DNA of 64,000 nucleotides from Pelagophyceae sp. CCMP2097 (Eukaryota; Sar; Pelagophyceae), in contig MU657176.1 of assembly GCA_026770575.1 (NCBI GenBank), forward strand, positions 179,214 to 243,213, in the 5' to 3' direction. The position numbers and the translations under genes were made by a program. Below are positions 10,563-23,590 of this stretch, in pieces. The first letter of the stretch is position 1. Each line of letters begins with the position of its first letter. Under the pieces are notes generated by a model. The model was not told the origin of the DNA and did not search any database. It saw only the letters and a program-made list of their open reading frames with translations.

Positions 10563-10757
10563 GTCCTAAGGGAGCGCACTCCCGAGTCGAGGCTCTCGGA
10601 GCAAGGAAAGGACAGCTGCCTTAGTGCGGCAACCCGGCAGCGGCGCCGGCCGCGGCCGTGCAGATGTTGGAACCATGGGCTATTTGTGCGAGGTCACCAG
10701 CTTTAGCGATGCCATCTTTTTCAGCGACACGGAGTCTCTCGCGAACGGGCCGGCGCG

Positions 10758-11569
10758 ATGCTCGCGCCCGCCGGCGCCCCCGGCGGTGCGCCCGCCGGCG
10801 CCGGGGGCGGTGCGCCATCGCTGGCGGGCCTGGCGTGCGTCGCGGCGGGCACGGTTGCGGTTGTGGCGCTGCACGTCGCGGCGGCACCTTTCATCATGCC
10901 TGCGCTGCGCAAGCACTGCCTCCCGTGAGCGGCCGCCCCCGCCCCGCAGCAGCCCCGCACGGAGCCACTCTAATGTGACCGCAGGTACATCGCGGCCAAC
11001 GCGGTGCAGGTCGAGTTGGTCGGCGACGCGTGTCTGCGGCGCGGCGTGAAGCGCGTCGTCGATCTCGGCTCAGGCGACGGCGTCGTCTGCGTTTCGCTGG
11101 CGCGCAGACTCGGCATCGAGGCCGTCGGCTACGAGCTGAACCCATGGCTCGTCGCCTATTCGCGCGCCAACGCGCGGTGGCACGGCGTGCAGCATCTGGC
11201 GAAATTCCACTGCAAAAACCTCTTCCACGCAGACGTGCGCCAGGCCGACGCCGTCGTGCTCTTCGTCGTCCCGGCCATGATGACCGACATCGCGGTGCGT
11301 GGCCCGCGCCGCCGCGCCGCCGTGAGAGCGCTGTCAGGCCAAGCTCGACATGGAGATGAAGGACGACGCCTGCGTCCTCGCGGGCCGCTTCCCCATGAAA
11401 CCATGCGCGCACGCCGCGTCCTTGCGCCGTGCGTGCCCCGATCACAGCGATTCTAGGGGAGCCGCACGAGCACGTCGAATCCTCCACGTTTACGTCGGGC
11501 TACAACATCAACCAAATGTGGGTCTATCAGACCAAAGACCGGCCGCACTTTCCCGGCCCAGTAAAGTAG
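10758..11569 (+). CDS. ATPSCKMT: ATP synthase subunit c lysine methyltransferase (FAM173 family)
   Basis: Join 10758..10924, 10985..11294, 11338..11404, 11457..11569 (218 aa). The first two introns are GT-AG; the third (11405-11456) uses a GC donor (GCGCGC), which alone restores RFPMKPW. A single hydrophobic segment near residues 25-45 is followed by the family signature PFIMPALRKHCLP, then the SAM site VVDLGSGDGVVCVSLA, GYELNPWLVAYSR, and a C-terminal NQMWVYQ strand. In animals this single-pass inner-membrane enzyme trimethylates a lysine of the c-ring of mitochondrial ATP synthase; the same role is inferred here. Its stop codon is one base away from the stop of the opposing CS-domain gene. 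Confidence 0.85.
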
Positions 11570-11570
11570 T

Positions 11571-12560
11571 TTAGACGTCGATGATCTGCGGCGGCTCGCG
11601 CGTGCGTTGCTGGAAGGCCGCGTGGGCCTCGTCCCACGCCGATTGGAACGACGGCGCCGCGGCGGGCGGCTTGGGTCGGGCGTTGCGGGCCGCGAGCTTC
11701 GTCGTGTCCACGTCGGGCTCGAGGAACGGCGGCGCGGCGCTCTTCGCGAAGAGGCGCGGCCACCAGACGACGAGGTCTCTCGCCGGGTGGCGCTTCTGGA
11801 ACGTGGCGACGAGCGCGCGGCCGCCGAGGTCCGGGGCGTCAGCGACCTCCCAGTCGAGCTGCTTGAGGTCGGCGGCGTGGCTGTCGTGGTCCACGAGGCG
11901 AAAGTCGGGGCGGTCGTCGCCGTCGCACCAAACGTCGTGCATCAGATTCAGGCCTTCGAAGACGGAAACACCGCGCACCTTCAAAGACACGACGCACTTG
12001 CCCGCCTGCTGCGGCGCTTCGCCGGCGTCGGCCGCGGCGTAGACGAAGTCGACGGTGAACGCGACGTCGGCCGCTTTCGTGCCCGCGGGCACGCCAAAGC
12101 GCGCGCGGACCTCGGCCGCCGTCTGTGACCACGCAAATGCCGGCGCGCCGCCCGCCGTCCCGAAGCGCTCCTCGGCGTCGAGCGGGTCCTGCGTCTTGGC
12201 CGCGGGCTTAGTCGGCGGCGGCGCGGGGTTGCGCTCGGCGGCCTCCTTGGCCTCTTCCTCGCGCTGCGCTTCCCAGTCGTCTTCATAGTACGCGTTCGGG
12301 GCGCCCTCGTCGTCCGAGTCGTCGAACGAATCCCACTTACTATAGTCGACGCCGCCCTTTGCCTTTGCCGCAGTCGCGGCCTTTGCGACCTTGACCGGCG
12401 CGGGGGCCGGGCCGGCGACGTGCCAGCCGCCCCCTCCGATTTGGATCGTCGACGCGTTGTCGAGCCTGGTCACGCGCGGCGCGCGCGCGGCGGCGGTGTC
12501 GTCGTCGTCGATGTCGTCTCCAATGCCATCAAACTTGCGGTAGTCGACGAGCGACGTCAT
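11571..12560 (-). CDS. CS (p23/NudC-like) domain protein
   Basis: Single exon, 329 aa, start at 12560 (MTSLVDYRKFDGIGDD). The frame stays open far upstream, but that part is antisense to the DRC5 gene and is rejected. The first third is acidic and contains two related blocks, VDYRKFDGIGDDIDDD and VDYSKWDSFDDSDDE, which look like short interaction motifs. Residues about 150-270 form a CS-like beta fold: FAWSQTAAEVRARFGVP, KCVVSLKVRGVSVFEGLNL, LKQLDWEVAD and LVATFQKRHPARDLVVWWP. CS domains act as Hsp90 co-chaperones or in dynein-complex assembly. The gene shares a 177-bp divergent promoter region with the axonemal DRC5 gene, which fits but does not prove an assembly role. Confidence 0.75.
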   Translation of the reverse strand: MTSLVDYRKFDGIGDDIDDDDTAAARAPRVTRLDNASTIQIGGGGWHVAGPAPAPVKVAKAATAAKAKGGVDYSKWDSFDDSDDEGAPNAYYEDDWEAQREEEAKEAAERNPAPPPTKPAAKTQDPLDAEERFGTAGGAPAFAWSQTAAEVRARFGVPAGTKAADVAFTVDFVYAAADAGEAPQQAGKCVVSLKVRGVSVFEGLNLMHDVWCDGDDRPDFRLVDHDSHAADLKQLDWEVADAPDLGGRALVATFQKRHPARDLVVWWPRLFAKSAAPPFLEPDVDTTKLAARNARPKPPAAAPSFQSAWDEAHAAFQQRTREPPQIIDV

Positions 12561-12737
12561 CCCGGGGCCGGCGACGCGGGACGGGACAGGCGGCCGACCT
12601 CGACTCGCCGCGGTGACCGTCGAGGGAGCTCTCACGTGTCTGGCGCGGCGCGGTCTGCAGAATCGATCGCCGGAATAAAACCTATCTCTCCGGACGGGGT
12701 CCAGTCGCAACGTCCCGCGTTGCCGGGCCGAGGCAAG

Positions 12738-14060
12738 ATGCCGGCGTTCAGCGTGGGCGACACGACTTCCGAGCCGAGCCTGTCCGACAAGGTGCAGCGT
12801 TACGTCCCTCGGACCTTCCGCGACCGCTCGAAGAACAAGGGCGGCCTGTTCACCGCGCAGTCGAGGTCGCAGCCGTCGGACAGCGGCCCGTCGGAGACGC
12901 TCGCGAGCAAGTGCATCAAGGTGGTCATCGACAACTTCGCCGAGTTCCCCGTCCACGAGAACATCCCGGCCAAGTACCTGTCCAAGGTCACAAAGGGCCT
13001 CTCCGTCGACCTCGACGCCGACATCGCCGCCGAGTTCATCTTCGACGAGAACTACTGGAAGCGGCGATGCCTCGAGGTCATCCAGCAGCAGAACTGCCAG
13101 ATCTCGCAGCACGGCCTGATGTGGAAGCAGCTCTTCCTCGAAAAGTACGTGCAAAAGGCGCTGGAGGACTACGAGCCCGCGGCCGACGGCTCGGACTCCA
13201 TGGGCGCGGTGCTCAAGTCCGTCTCGTCGTGCCAGGACTACGTCTTCACGCTGACGATCCGGCAGCTCCTCGCGCACCCGGACCTCGAGGTCTTGATCCA
13301 TTCGCTGCCCAACCTGACCAAGCTGGACTTGACGTACGGCGTGAAGAAGATCGGCATGAAGTACGACCGGCTCCTCTTCGGCATGAAGATCTCCGACGCC
13401 AACTGCCTCGCCAAGTGCTTTGTCGACGCCGAGAACCTCACCACGCTCGTGCTCCAGTCGAACCTCATCGACGACGACCTGCTGCGCATGCTCATGACGG
13501 GGCTCATCAAGAACACGCAGATCACGCACCTCGACTTTTCGCACAACAAGATCACGAACCACGGCGTGCGGCTGCTGGCGAAGCTGCTCGGGCCGGACAG
13601 CGTGCTCACAAACCTCTCGCTGGCCGACAACCAAATACACGCCGAGGGCGGCCGGTACCTCGGCCGCGCGATCCGCGACAACGACTCGCTCAACCACCTC
13701 AACCTGCGGCTCAACCGCCTCGTCGACGACGGCGGCCGCATGCTCCTCGAGGGCATGGGCAACAACTCGACCATTACCAACCTCAACCTCTCGGCCAACT
13801 CGCTGGGGTCCGACTCGGCCGCGTCGCTGGCCGTCATCCTCAAAGACGGCGCGTCGCCGCTCCAGTCCCTCGACGTCTCGTGCAACCAGTTTGTCAACAA
13901 GGACGTCGAGGACATCGCGGACGCACTCGCCTCGAACAAAATGATTTGCAGCCTCGACTTGCGAATGAACGCGACGCAAAACGACGCCGACGTCCTCGAG
14001 CGAATCGGCGCCATCATCCACCGCAACGAGCTCTACTCGCAAAAATCCATGGACTCCTGA
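12738..14060 (+). CDS. DRC5: Dynein regulatory complex subunit 5 (TCTE1-like LRR protein)
   Basis: Intronless, 440 aa, start at 12738. After a basic N-terminal tail comes an alpha-helical region, then LTKLDLTYGVKKIGMKYDRLLF, the block characteristic of TCTE1, followed by about seven ribonuclease-inhibitor-type leucine-rich repeats (for example ITHLDFSHNKITNHGVRLL and LNHLNLRLNRLVDDGGRML). DRC5 is a subunit of the nexin-dynein regulatory complex that links outer doublets in motile 9+2 axonemes. Together with the SAXO gene it indicates a motile flagellum. Its lack of introns contrasts with most neighbours. Confidence 0.88.
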   Translation: MPAFSVGDTTSEPSLSDKVQRYVPRTFRDRSKNKGGLFTAQSRSQPSDSGPSETLASKCIKVVIDNFAEFPVHENIPAKYLSKVTKGLSVDLDADIAAEFIFDENYWKRRCLEVIQQQNCQISQHGLMWKQLFLEKYVQKALEDYEPAADGSDSMGAVLKSVSSCQDYVFTLTIRQLLAHPDLEVLIHSLPNLTKLDLTYGVKKIGMKYDRLLFGMKISDANCLAKCFVDAENLTTLVLQSNLIDDDLLRMLMTGLIKNTQITHLDFSHNKITNHGVRLLAKLLGPDSVLTNLSLADNQIHAEGGRYLGRAIRDNDSLNHLNLRLNRLVDDGGRMLLEGMGNNSTITNLNLSANSLGSDSAASLAVILKDGASPLQSLDVSCNQFVNKDVEDIADALASNKMICSLDLRMNATQNDADVLERIGAIIHRNELYSQKSMDS

Positions 14061-14207
14061 GCCGACCCGAACTTAACCACCCCTGATTGAAGACCCTGCT
14101 TCCGCCGCTTTCGGACGTCGTCGAGGCCAGGGCGTTCCCCGACCGCGAGGGCCGTCCGCGGGGCCGCGGTGTCCACAGGTCGACATTGATTATGGTACAA
14201 AAACGGG

Positions 14208-17200
14208 TCACGACGTCTGGCTCCGGCGCTCGCGCCTGGGCTCGCTGCTGCCGCGGCGCGTCGGCGTGTGGCCCTGGCGCGGGTTCGTCGGTGAACGCAT
14301 GTGCGTCGGCGACCGGCGCTCGCGGCGTGCGTTTGGAGACGAACTCCGGCGGTCGTTCGCGCGGTCTGCTGCCGCGGGCGACCGCATCTCCGTCCGCCGC
14401 CCTCGGTCGCGGTTCGTCGGCGTCACGTCGGTGAGCGCGACGTCGGACGGGTGCCCCGGCGCATCGACGTTTGTGCGCCGCGCGCGCGTGGCGTTCTCCC
14501 GGTCCTCGCGGCGGCGTCTTCGCCTATCCGCGGCGCCGAGCTGGTCGGCGGCGTGCTCCGTCGGGTAGACCTGGTTCGTGATGTGGACGCGCGGCGGCGT
14601 GCGGCGGTCTGCAAAGGCGGCGTTTTGAAAGTAATTGCCAAAGGCGTTGGCCCCGATGACCTCGGTCAAGTCGTCGTCGTCGTCTCTGCGCCGCGCGCGC
14701 CTGGCGCCGCCGCGGCCGCGCTTCTGCATCATCGTCGCGTAGCCCATCTTGACCGCGCGGCAGTCCTGGAAGACGCCGTCTGGGAAGTGCGACACTTCCG
14801 GGTCGTCCGCCTCGCAGTGCGGGTAATCCGGCAGCACCTCGCAGCCGCAGCAGTAGCAAAAGTCCGTGCGCTCGCGCACGCAGGGGAGGGCGTCGCTGAG
14901 CTTGTGCACCATGTGGTTGCACGTTTCCGAGTCGTCTTTCTCGATAATCTTGAAACAGCCGGGGCAGTTTTGTGCGCCGTGCAGCTCGCGCCACTCTTCG
15001 AGCTCAATGTCCGCGCGCTCGTCGCACTGCACGTTGGGGTGCCAGGGGCACTTGCACTTGACGCACCACCGATAAGCGCAGTACGGGCATTGGACCAGAG
15101 GCTCGGCGGCGTCCGGGGGCAGGTTGACAAAGCAGCCGCATTTCAAACAGTGCAGGCCGTCTCCCAAGACGCACCGGTCGACAAAGTCGTTGAACTTGCG
15201 GTACTCGGCGCCCGTTAAAACGCGACGCGCTAACGCGTCGGTGATGTTGCTCTTGCAGCCGTTGTGGTGCATCGGACACCTCAGCGGGAACATGGAAATA
15301 TCCCCGAGAGCCGCTTGCGCGTACCGGCGCAAACACTCGACGCAGATGCGGTGGCCGCAGCCCAGCAGGCCGAGGACGACGGAGTCGTCTGCGTAGCAGA
15401 TGGCGCACTCTCCTTTTCGTAGAGCGATTGCGTTCCAGGCTCGGAAGACCCACCGGCCGTAGAACCGCGCGTGGCTCAGGCGAGGCGCGCGATGCATGGC
15501 GCCCTTGGCGGGCCCCAAACCGCCGTACAACAGCGAGGAAGCGTGCTGCCGCCGCCGGTCGCGCCGCCGCGACAAGACGAGGCGCAGGCCCAGACAGAAG
15601 GAAAGAAGACAAAGCAAAGCGCCGAGGACCAGCGCGACCACCGCCGCCACGGGAAGGTCTTCGGGCACGGCTTTCGCGCGCGGCGCCACGTACCCGACGT
15701 CGTCGACGCACAAGTCGGACCCCGCGCGCATCGTCGGCCTTTGAGCGCCGAGCGCGGCCACGAACGCCACCGCCGTGCCGTTCAAAGGGTCCAAAATCGC
15801 CAGTCTGGCCAGTTCCAAAGTCGTCACGTTGAGGTCTAAGCTGACGAAGAGCTTGCCGCACCGCGCCGAGGCGAGGGTGGCGCCCGCGTTTTTGCAGCAG
15901 CCGAGGCCCGTTTCCGGCACCAAACAACCCGTGCAGTGAAAAAGGCGCTCGCCAAGGTGCGACGACCCGGCATAAATGGCCAGCGTCGCGTGCGGCGCGA
16001 GTTGGAGCGTTTGCGCGAGGACGAAGGACGCGGTCTCGGCGGCGGCGCCCGTTGGCGCGTCGACGGCCCAGGCGCAGCGCGTTGAGCCCAGGATTTTAGA
16101 GTCCGCCTCGACCCCGTCATAAAAAGAGTCGACCCCGCCATAAAAAGAGACCTCGTGGCCCGCGGCGGCGTTGGTGCGGAAGAGCAGCCGTGCCGTCTCC
16201 GCGTCGACTCGTGAAGACACGGCGACCTCGCGTAAACCCGCGCGCTTCGAGACGATTCGGCGGGCTTCGCCACTTTTCAAGTCGCCAGAGAGCGCGCCGC
16301 ACTGCCGCGGCAAACGCGTGGCGAGCCACGCCTGCGGCGCGGCATCGTTGCCGTCGACGATTGCCACGGCCTCGCCCTCTGGCGTGAGGCCGTGAGAAAG
16401 GATCAAGGAGCCGCCGGCGTCGGTGACGAGCGAGACGCGCCACGAGTCTGCGTCTTGCCAGTCCGCGGCCGTATCCAGCGCCGGCCGGAGGCTCCAGAGC
16501 GCTCTAATGTCGCGCGGCGCCTCGCCACTTAGCGGCGCGTCGAGGAATTGGTCCTCTGCCGCCAGTTGCTGCAGCAGCACTTGAGCCGCCGCCGGCTTTG
16601 ACGGGGCGGGCGTCGTCGCCACAAAGTAGTGCGCCAAGAAGCCCGGCCCGACCGCGCCGGAGGTCGCGGTCGCGTAGCGGACGCGCAGGGCGCACTTTGT
16701 CAACGCTGCACAGCCGAGGACGAGCGTGGGCGGCGGCTCGGCGCAGCCGCCGTAAAAGGCGTCGCAGGCAAACAGTGACCGCCCCGTTTCCGCGTCGGTG
16801 ATGTTGAGCGACCCGGCGCCGCCGAGGTTGAGGCGCGGGAACGCGAGAACGATTTGCGCCACGCCTTCATCTGCGGCGGGCGATATGAGCCACTCGCAGT
16901 CGGCCCCAAGGCGCATCTTCGCCGCTTCCGCAGCGCCGTCGCTGAAGACGAAGGACGGCGCGCGGAGCACTTGGCGCGTGGTCAAGTCGGAGACTTGCCA
17001 CCAGTCGCCCAGATTGTCGCTCGGCGACGTCCGCGGGCGGAGCACGCCGCCGCAGCCCTGCTGCGCCCGGGCGGAGAAGTACGACGCCTCGAAGCCGGCG
17101 CCCGTCGGATTCGGACCCGTCTCGAGGCGGAGCGTCAGCGTCGGACCCGATGAGACGACCCAGTCGCGCGGTTTGACCGTCCCGCAGAGCACCCGCAGCA

Positions 17201-19888
17201 CGTTCGTATTCAAAACGCCCGCGCCGTCGTAGACCGTCAACCTGTCCGCGCCGCAGCCGCCTCGTGCGTCGGCGGTTCCGACGTCGACCGACGCGACCGC
17301 CAAGGTGACTCTTTCGAAGGTACCGCCGACGTCAATCGTCCACACCTGGTCCAAATGGGCGAGGATTCGGCCTTGAGCCTTTGGCGAAACAAAGCTCGGC
17401 ACGGCGGCGGCGAAGAGCGGCACGACGCGGTCGCCGATGCCCGTCGAGTTTGCGAAAGAAGAATAATAACGGGCGTCGAACCCCGTCCCAAAGTCGCTCC
17501 CCGCCGACGAAGACGTCAGCCGCACGTACAGCGCCGCCCCGCTCGAAGCAATGGGCGGCGGCACGAGCTGGCACCCGTCGCACCGCCACAGCAGCGGCGC
17601 CGTTGCCGTGGAACCGTCGCGCACCTCGAGGACCCCACCCGATAAGTCCACTCGCGTCAGCACCAGCGTCACCGACTCCACCAACACCGCGCCAGACGCC
17701 GGCGTCGGCGCCAGCCTACGCATCAAGGCATTCTGACGGCGGCTTTTCTCGAGGAGCCCGACGTGGGACGCACAGCCAGGCGCAGTCCGCGTTGGCTCCC
17801 ATGTTGTCCGAGGGCGCCGAGCCGTCGGAGAAGACAAAGGAGCCGAGGGCGAGCAAGCCCGGCTCGCGCACGTGGCCGCATTTGTACCTGCGGGAGGGTC
17901 GTCGAACGGGGCATCTCCCCCGGCGTGCCTCTGCCCGCAACTTTCCAGCTTTTGGGTTTTCGCAGCTTTTGGGGCGCGGGTTGATGCTTTTCAGCGTCTG
18001 AAAAGTAGGCAAAGTCGAGGAAGGCGCCCGCGTGGCCCGCGGGCTTTGCCTTTGCGTCAGTCGTCGTAGTGAGATGGACGACGAGGCCGGCCGCCGAGGC
18101 GACGACCCAGGCCGCGGGCGGGTCCGATGCGGCGCAGTCGTACGTCTTCAGGAGCGCGCCCGATGCGGAACTGACTCTGAGCAAATCGCCGCAGCGCAAC
18201 GAAAGGCGGCTGAACGCGAGGCGGAGGACGTTGCTTTCGGCGGCCATGGGCGGCGAAACGACCCAGGTGTAGTCGAGGCCGCGCGCGTACGACCCCGCCG
18301 TCGAACCGTCGAAGGGCGCTCTCACGGAATCCGCGCTCCCGGCGAGCAGTAAAACTTCGGACGATCCCACGCCGCGCGCGCCGGAAAAGCCGTCCGTCCA
18401 GTAGCTCGCGTGCCACCCGGTCCACTCCAGCTGCTCGATGGGGTTATTCGGGTCCTGGTAGTAGGCCGAGTTGGTGTCGGACTCGTAGGCGATGAAGAGC
18501 GCATTCCCGGAAGCCTCGAGGGGCGGCGGGGCCACGTCGGAGCAGCCGATGCAGTCCCATAAGAGCTTGGCCGTCGCCGAGCTGCCGTCGTAGACGCGGA
18601 CGACGCCCGTCCTCTTGATCGAGACGCGGTCGAGGATGAGCGTCAACTTTGGCTGCCAGGAGAAGTGCTGCGGAGGCGGCCAAGCAAAATAATTCGCGGC
18701 GACCGGAAAGTCGAGCTGCGCCGGCTTTATAATCCACTCGCACATGTCGATGACCATGGCCGCATTCGAGGACGTGCCGTCGGAGAGCATCTCCGTGGCG
18801 CCGCGGAGCAGCGGGATCACGCCCGCGGCGCCGGCAGCGCCGCAGTCGCAGTACGTGCCCTCGTTGCAGTTCGGGGCGTCGGCGAAGAAGCGCGCGCGGA
18901 ATAAGCCCGGCGACATGGTCGGCGAGGAGAGTGTGGTGAGGCGGACGACTAAAGAGTTGCCCTTGGCGGCGTACCACGTCGTTGTCGCCGCATTTGCAGA
19001 GTTGCTGTCAAAGGCCGCCAAGACGTCGCTGCCCTGGAGGTACGTCAGCGTCAGCGCATCGCCCGGCGCCAGCACCACCGCCTCGATCATCAAGATGAGG
19101 TCACACGCGTTCGAAGCGCACTGTTCGGGCTCCAGCACCCAGGTGTAGCGCAGGCCTCGCGGCATGGCGCCCGTCGACATCTGCGGGGCCTCGATCAGAG
19201 CCTGGCCCATGCGGAGGTTGAGCAGATAATTGCCGGCCATCAAATCCGCGGACGAGACGTAGCGGAGCGAGAACGACGCAGAGAGGCCGTTCGGCGACCG
19301 AAAGTTGATCACGCAGCTCACGGCGCATTTGATCGGCGGCGGCACCTGGGAGCCGCATCTCAAACAGGACCACTTCAACTGCGCGAAGCCGGCGGCGCCC
19401 TCGTAGACCTGGAGCTCGGCCGTGGGCACTGCCAAAGTTTCAAACACGAGGTAGACCCAGTCGACGGCGGCGCCGGCGTCGGTCTTCGGCGCGATTCTGA
19501 ATTCGCACTGATCGCCCGCGGAAAGCGGCGTGGTCATGTATTGAGACGAGTCGAGGAGGCCGGAGAACGACGTGAGCTGCGCGCCCGAGCACGCCGCCTC
19601 CGCGCCGCGCGATAACAGCGCTGCACACAGCGCCCAGCGCGCGCACAGCGCCCAGGCGGCGCCACCGCGGCCGCCGCGCCGCCGCACGGGGGCGCGCACA
19701 GCGCCGCGGCGCGGCGCGGGCCGGCCCGCGGCCGCCATTGGGGACCCGCGGCGCTGCGGCCCAGGAGCGCCGATGGCAAGGTCTGCGGCTATTGGCACGG
19801 GCCGCCGCGCGTCGGGCGGCCGTGCATCGGCTGGCCAGCAGCGCTCCGGTCCACTCGAGCCACTCGGAAATGCGAAGAACGCCCCCAA
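14208..19888 (-). CDS. Transmembrane CUB-repeat protein with cytosolic RBR E3 ubiquitin ligase
   Basis: Inferred join of complement 17988..19888, 17774..17887 and 14208..17715 (about 1840 aa). The second intron (58 nt, GTGCGT...GCGTAG) is well supported because it restores ADCAWLLAP. The first needs a GC donor and its edge is approximate. A signal peptide (WALCARWALCAALLSRGAEA) starts about 25 residues after a second possible start at 19738. About seven to nine CUB-like modules follow; markers are CEFRIAP, YTWVLEP, CEWIIKP, YTWVVSP, CAWLLAP and CEWLISP. One transmembrane helix (AAVVALVLGALLCLLSFCLGL) precedes a cytosolic RING1-IBR-RING2: CAICYADD with CGHRICVECL, then CPYCAYRWCVKCKCPWH, then NCPGCFKIIEKDD. 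RING2 keeps the active-site Cys before NHM (SETCNHM). The Arg/Asp-rich tail is disordered. This suggests an E3 driven by extracellular ligand; no known partner. Confidence 0.85.
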
Positions 19889-20761
19889 CCCTATTCAAGT
19901 CCCCTCTCATCGGTCCGTAGACTCGTCCTATCTCGAGCGGGTTTTCTACTTGGGATGCTTCTATAGAAATCTAGAAGCACCATAAGTCGTCGTAACGGCC
20001 GAAATGGCATCGCCGTTCGAAGCTGTTGTGCTTGCATCGCAAAGAGCTCCCATCCTGACCCATACGGGTGCACGTAAATCGCCCGCGCTGAAGCCTTGTG
20101 CTGCTCTAGGGTCGCACTTTGTGGCGTATCTGACCAAAAAGAGGCGCCCCTTGAAAACCTTTCCGCGTCCCGCACAGCAATGCCGATGGGCCCGCTCGAA
20201 CAGACGAACACCCTCCGCTCGCGCCGCGGGTGAGCGCAAAGTCAAAGTTCATTCGGAGCTTGCAAGTTCATTCGGAGCTTGACTGACCTCACCAAAACGC
20301 CTGTGGAATTTCCAATTGTTGCGCGACAAGGCCGTTGGGCGGCCAGTTCCCTCTATGGCTGGGGCGCCTCCCTCCATGTGCGTCGTGGGACGTGCGCCAC
20401 ACGTCCCCGAGTCGATTGGTGAGATCGTGTCGAAGTCGGGACTGTTCGATATCGCGGCGGCTGTCGCCAGTCGCGCACTCGCCTTGGTCGTAGGGCAGGA
20501 AATGCCACACGGTCGCGCGTGGACCCGCGTCTGTAGCCCGCACCGGACGTGTGTTTAAATTGCAAAATATTGGAATCGACCGTTGAATATCTGCGGCTAT
20601 GGCCGCGATCCTGATACAAATTTCCCGCATTGTGACCAAAAAAAGGGAACGCTTTGGTCGACTTTGGGCAACGCCGCTGGGCCTCTTTTTGTCGGCGGCG
20701 TTGGCGCGCTGCGTTCGCCCTTCGTCTTTGCGAACCCACGGCGGCGCGCGCCTGAGCGGCC
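19889..20761. other. Intergenic region between divergent genes, with a short direct repeat
   Basis: 873 bp between the starts of the CUB-RBR gene and the CaMK-like gene. No convincing coding exon or RNA gene is visible. A 19-base near-perfect tandem repeat (core ttcattcggagcttg) occurs at about 20247-20281. The region is lower in GC than the flanking genes and presumably holds both promoters. Confidence 0.5.
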
Positions 20762-22487
<1,726 letters not shown>

Positions 22488-22714
22488 GCCCGAAAAGCCC
22501 AGCCGCCCTCCCTTAATACGCGTCCGCCCCACTCTCTTCTCTGCGTGGCCGCCTCGAGGGGCGCTGAAGGGCGCCCTTGAGCGCGCGGTCGACGTCGGCC
22601 GATCGACCACAGCGGAGACGTCGTCCAATCAAAATGAACCGATTTCTTCCGGCGATCTTTTGGCCTCGTTCCGAGTCGCGGCGTGGCGGCGCGCCGTATA
22701 CTTAGCGGTATAGC

Positions 22715-23590
22715 ATGTTCACGCCGGCGGAGAACGCGCTGCGCGTGGCGCGCATCGTGGCGGACAAGGAGGCTGAGATGCTCCGGCGCGGCCGGTGCCC
22801 AAAGTGCTGGCACACTCGGACTCTGCGCTGCATCTGCGGCAAGCTGCAACCCCTCGGCGCCACCCGGCCGTACAAGTTCATGCTCTACGTGCACTGGAAG
22901 GAGTTCTTCTCCGCCGGCGACGACGCCAAGCTTTTGCAGGCCGCGGCGCCGCGGCAGACGGAGCTGTACGTCCACGGCCGCGCCGGCGACGACGCCCGCT
23001 TCGCCGAGAGCATCGAACCCGCGCTGCACCGCCAATCCGCCCTCCTCCTCTTCCCAGACGATTCCGCATCGAGCGTCGAGCACTTCCTCGACCAGCGCCG
23101 GACTCGGCGCATCGAGCTCGGCGCCGCCGAAGACGCGCCAGACTCCCACGACGACCCCATCGTCATCGTCGTCGTGGACTCGACGTGGACGCACGCCCGG
23201 AAGATGGCGCACCACCTGGACGTGCTGCTGGGCGGCCGGCTGCCGCACGTCAAGCTGGACACAGACCTGGTCAGCTCGTACGCGCGCACGCAGTCGCAGC
23301 CGGGCCGCGTCTGCACCATCGAGGCCATCGCTTTATTGCTGCAGGCGGCGGGCGAGCCGCAGACCGTTTTTGACGCTTTAGTTGGGTACGTCAAGATCAA
23401 CAACGCGGCGCTGCGAAGCGGAAAAGAGGACCTCTGGACCAAGGGCCCGCACTGCGGCCACCCGGTCTGGTACTACGGCGGCAAGCTCCGAGCCGAGTGG
23501 GAGGAGCACGTCCCGCGAGACGACCGCGCCGCTCCCTGGAAATCTGCAAAGGACGACAAGCCCGAAGCCTCAGAGGGCTTCGAATACTAA
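22715..23590 (+). CDS. tRNA-uridine aminocarboxypropyltransferase (DTW domain)
   Basis: Intronless, 291 aa. Near the N-terminus lies the paired-Cys zinc site CPKCWHTRTLRCIC. The family motif appears as VVDSTWTHARKM (DSTW in place of the commoner DGTW). Other conserved blocks are the strand before it (DPIVIVV) and a C-terminal QSQPGRVCTIEAIALLL. DTW proteins (TapT/Tuaa, DTWD1/2) transfer the 3-amino-3-carboxypropyl group of SAM to uridines of tRNA (acp3U). The C-terminal tail is acidic and variable. Cytosolic or nuclear location is likely as no leader is visible. The gene sits 130 bp before the UPF1-like helicase on the same strand. Confidence 0.82.
   Translation: MFTPAENALRVARIVADKEAEMLRRGRCPKCWHTRTLRCICGKLQPLGATRPYKFMLYVHWKEFFSAGDDAKLLQAAAPRQTELYVHGRAGDDARFAESIEPALHRQSALLLFPDDSASSVEHFLDQRRTRRIELGAAEDAPDSHDDPIVIVVVDSTWTHARKMAHHLDVLLGGRLPHVKLDTDLVSSYARTQSQPGRVCTIEAIALLLQAAGEPQTVFDALVGYVKINNAALRSGKEDLWTKGPHCGHPVWYYGGKLRAEWEEHVPRDDRAAPWKSAKDDKPEASEGFEY

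Noticed and set aside
12561..14042. Upstream extension of the CS-domain frame
   Set aside because: It is antisense to DRC5 and shows no protein-like pattern; the start at 12560 fits the acidic motif and codon use.
12911..14086. 391-codon open frame overlapping DRC5 in another frame
   Set aside because: Arg/Pro/His-rich composition typical of a shifted frame; DRC5 in the other frame has clear leucine-rich repeats.
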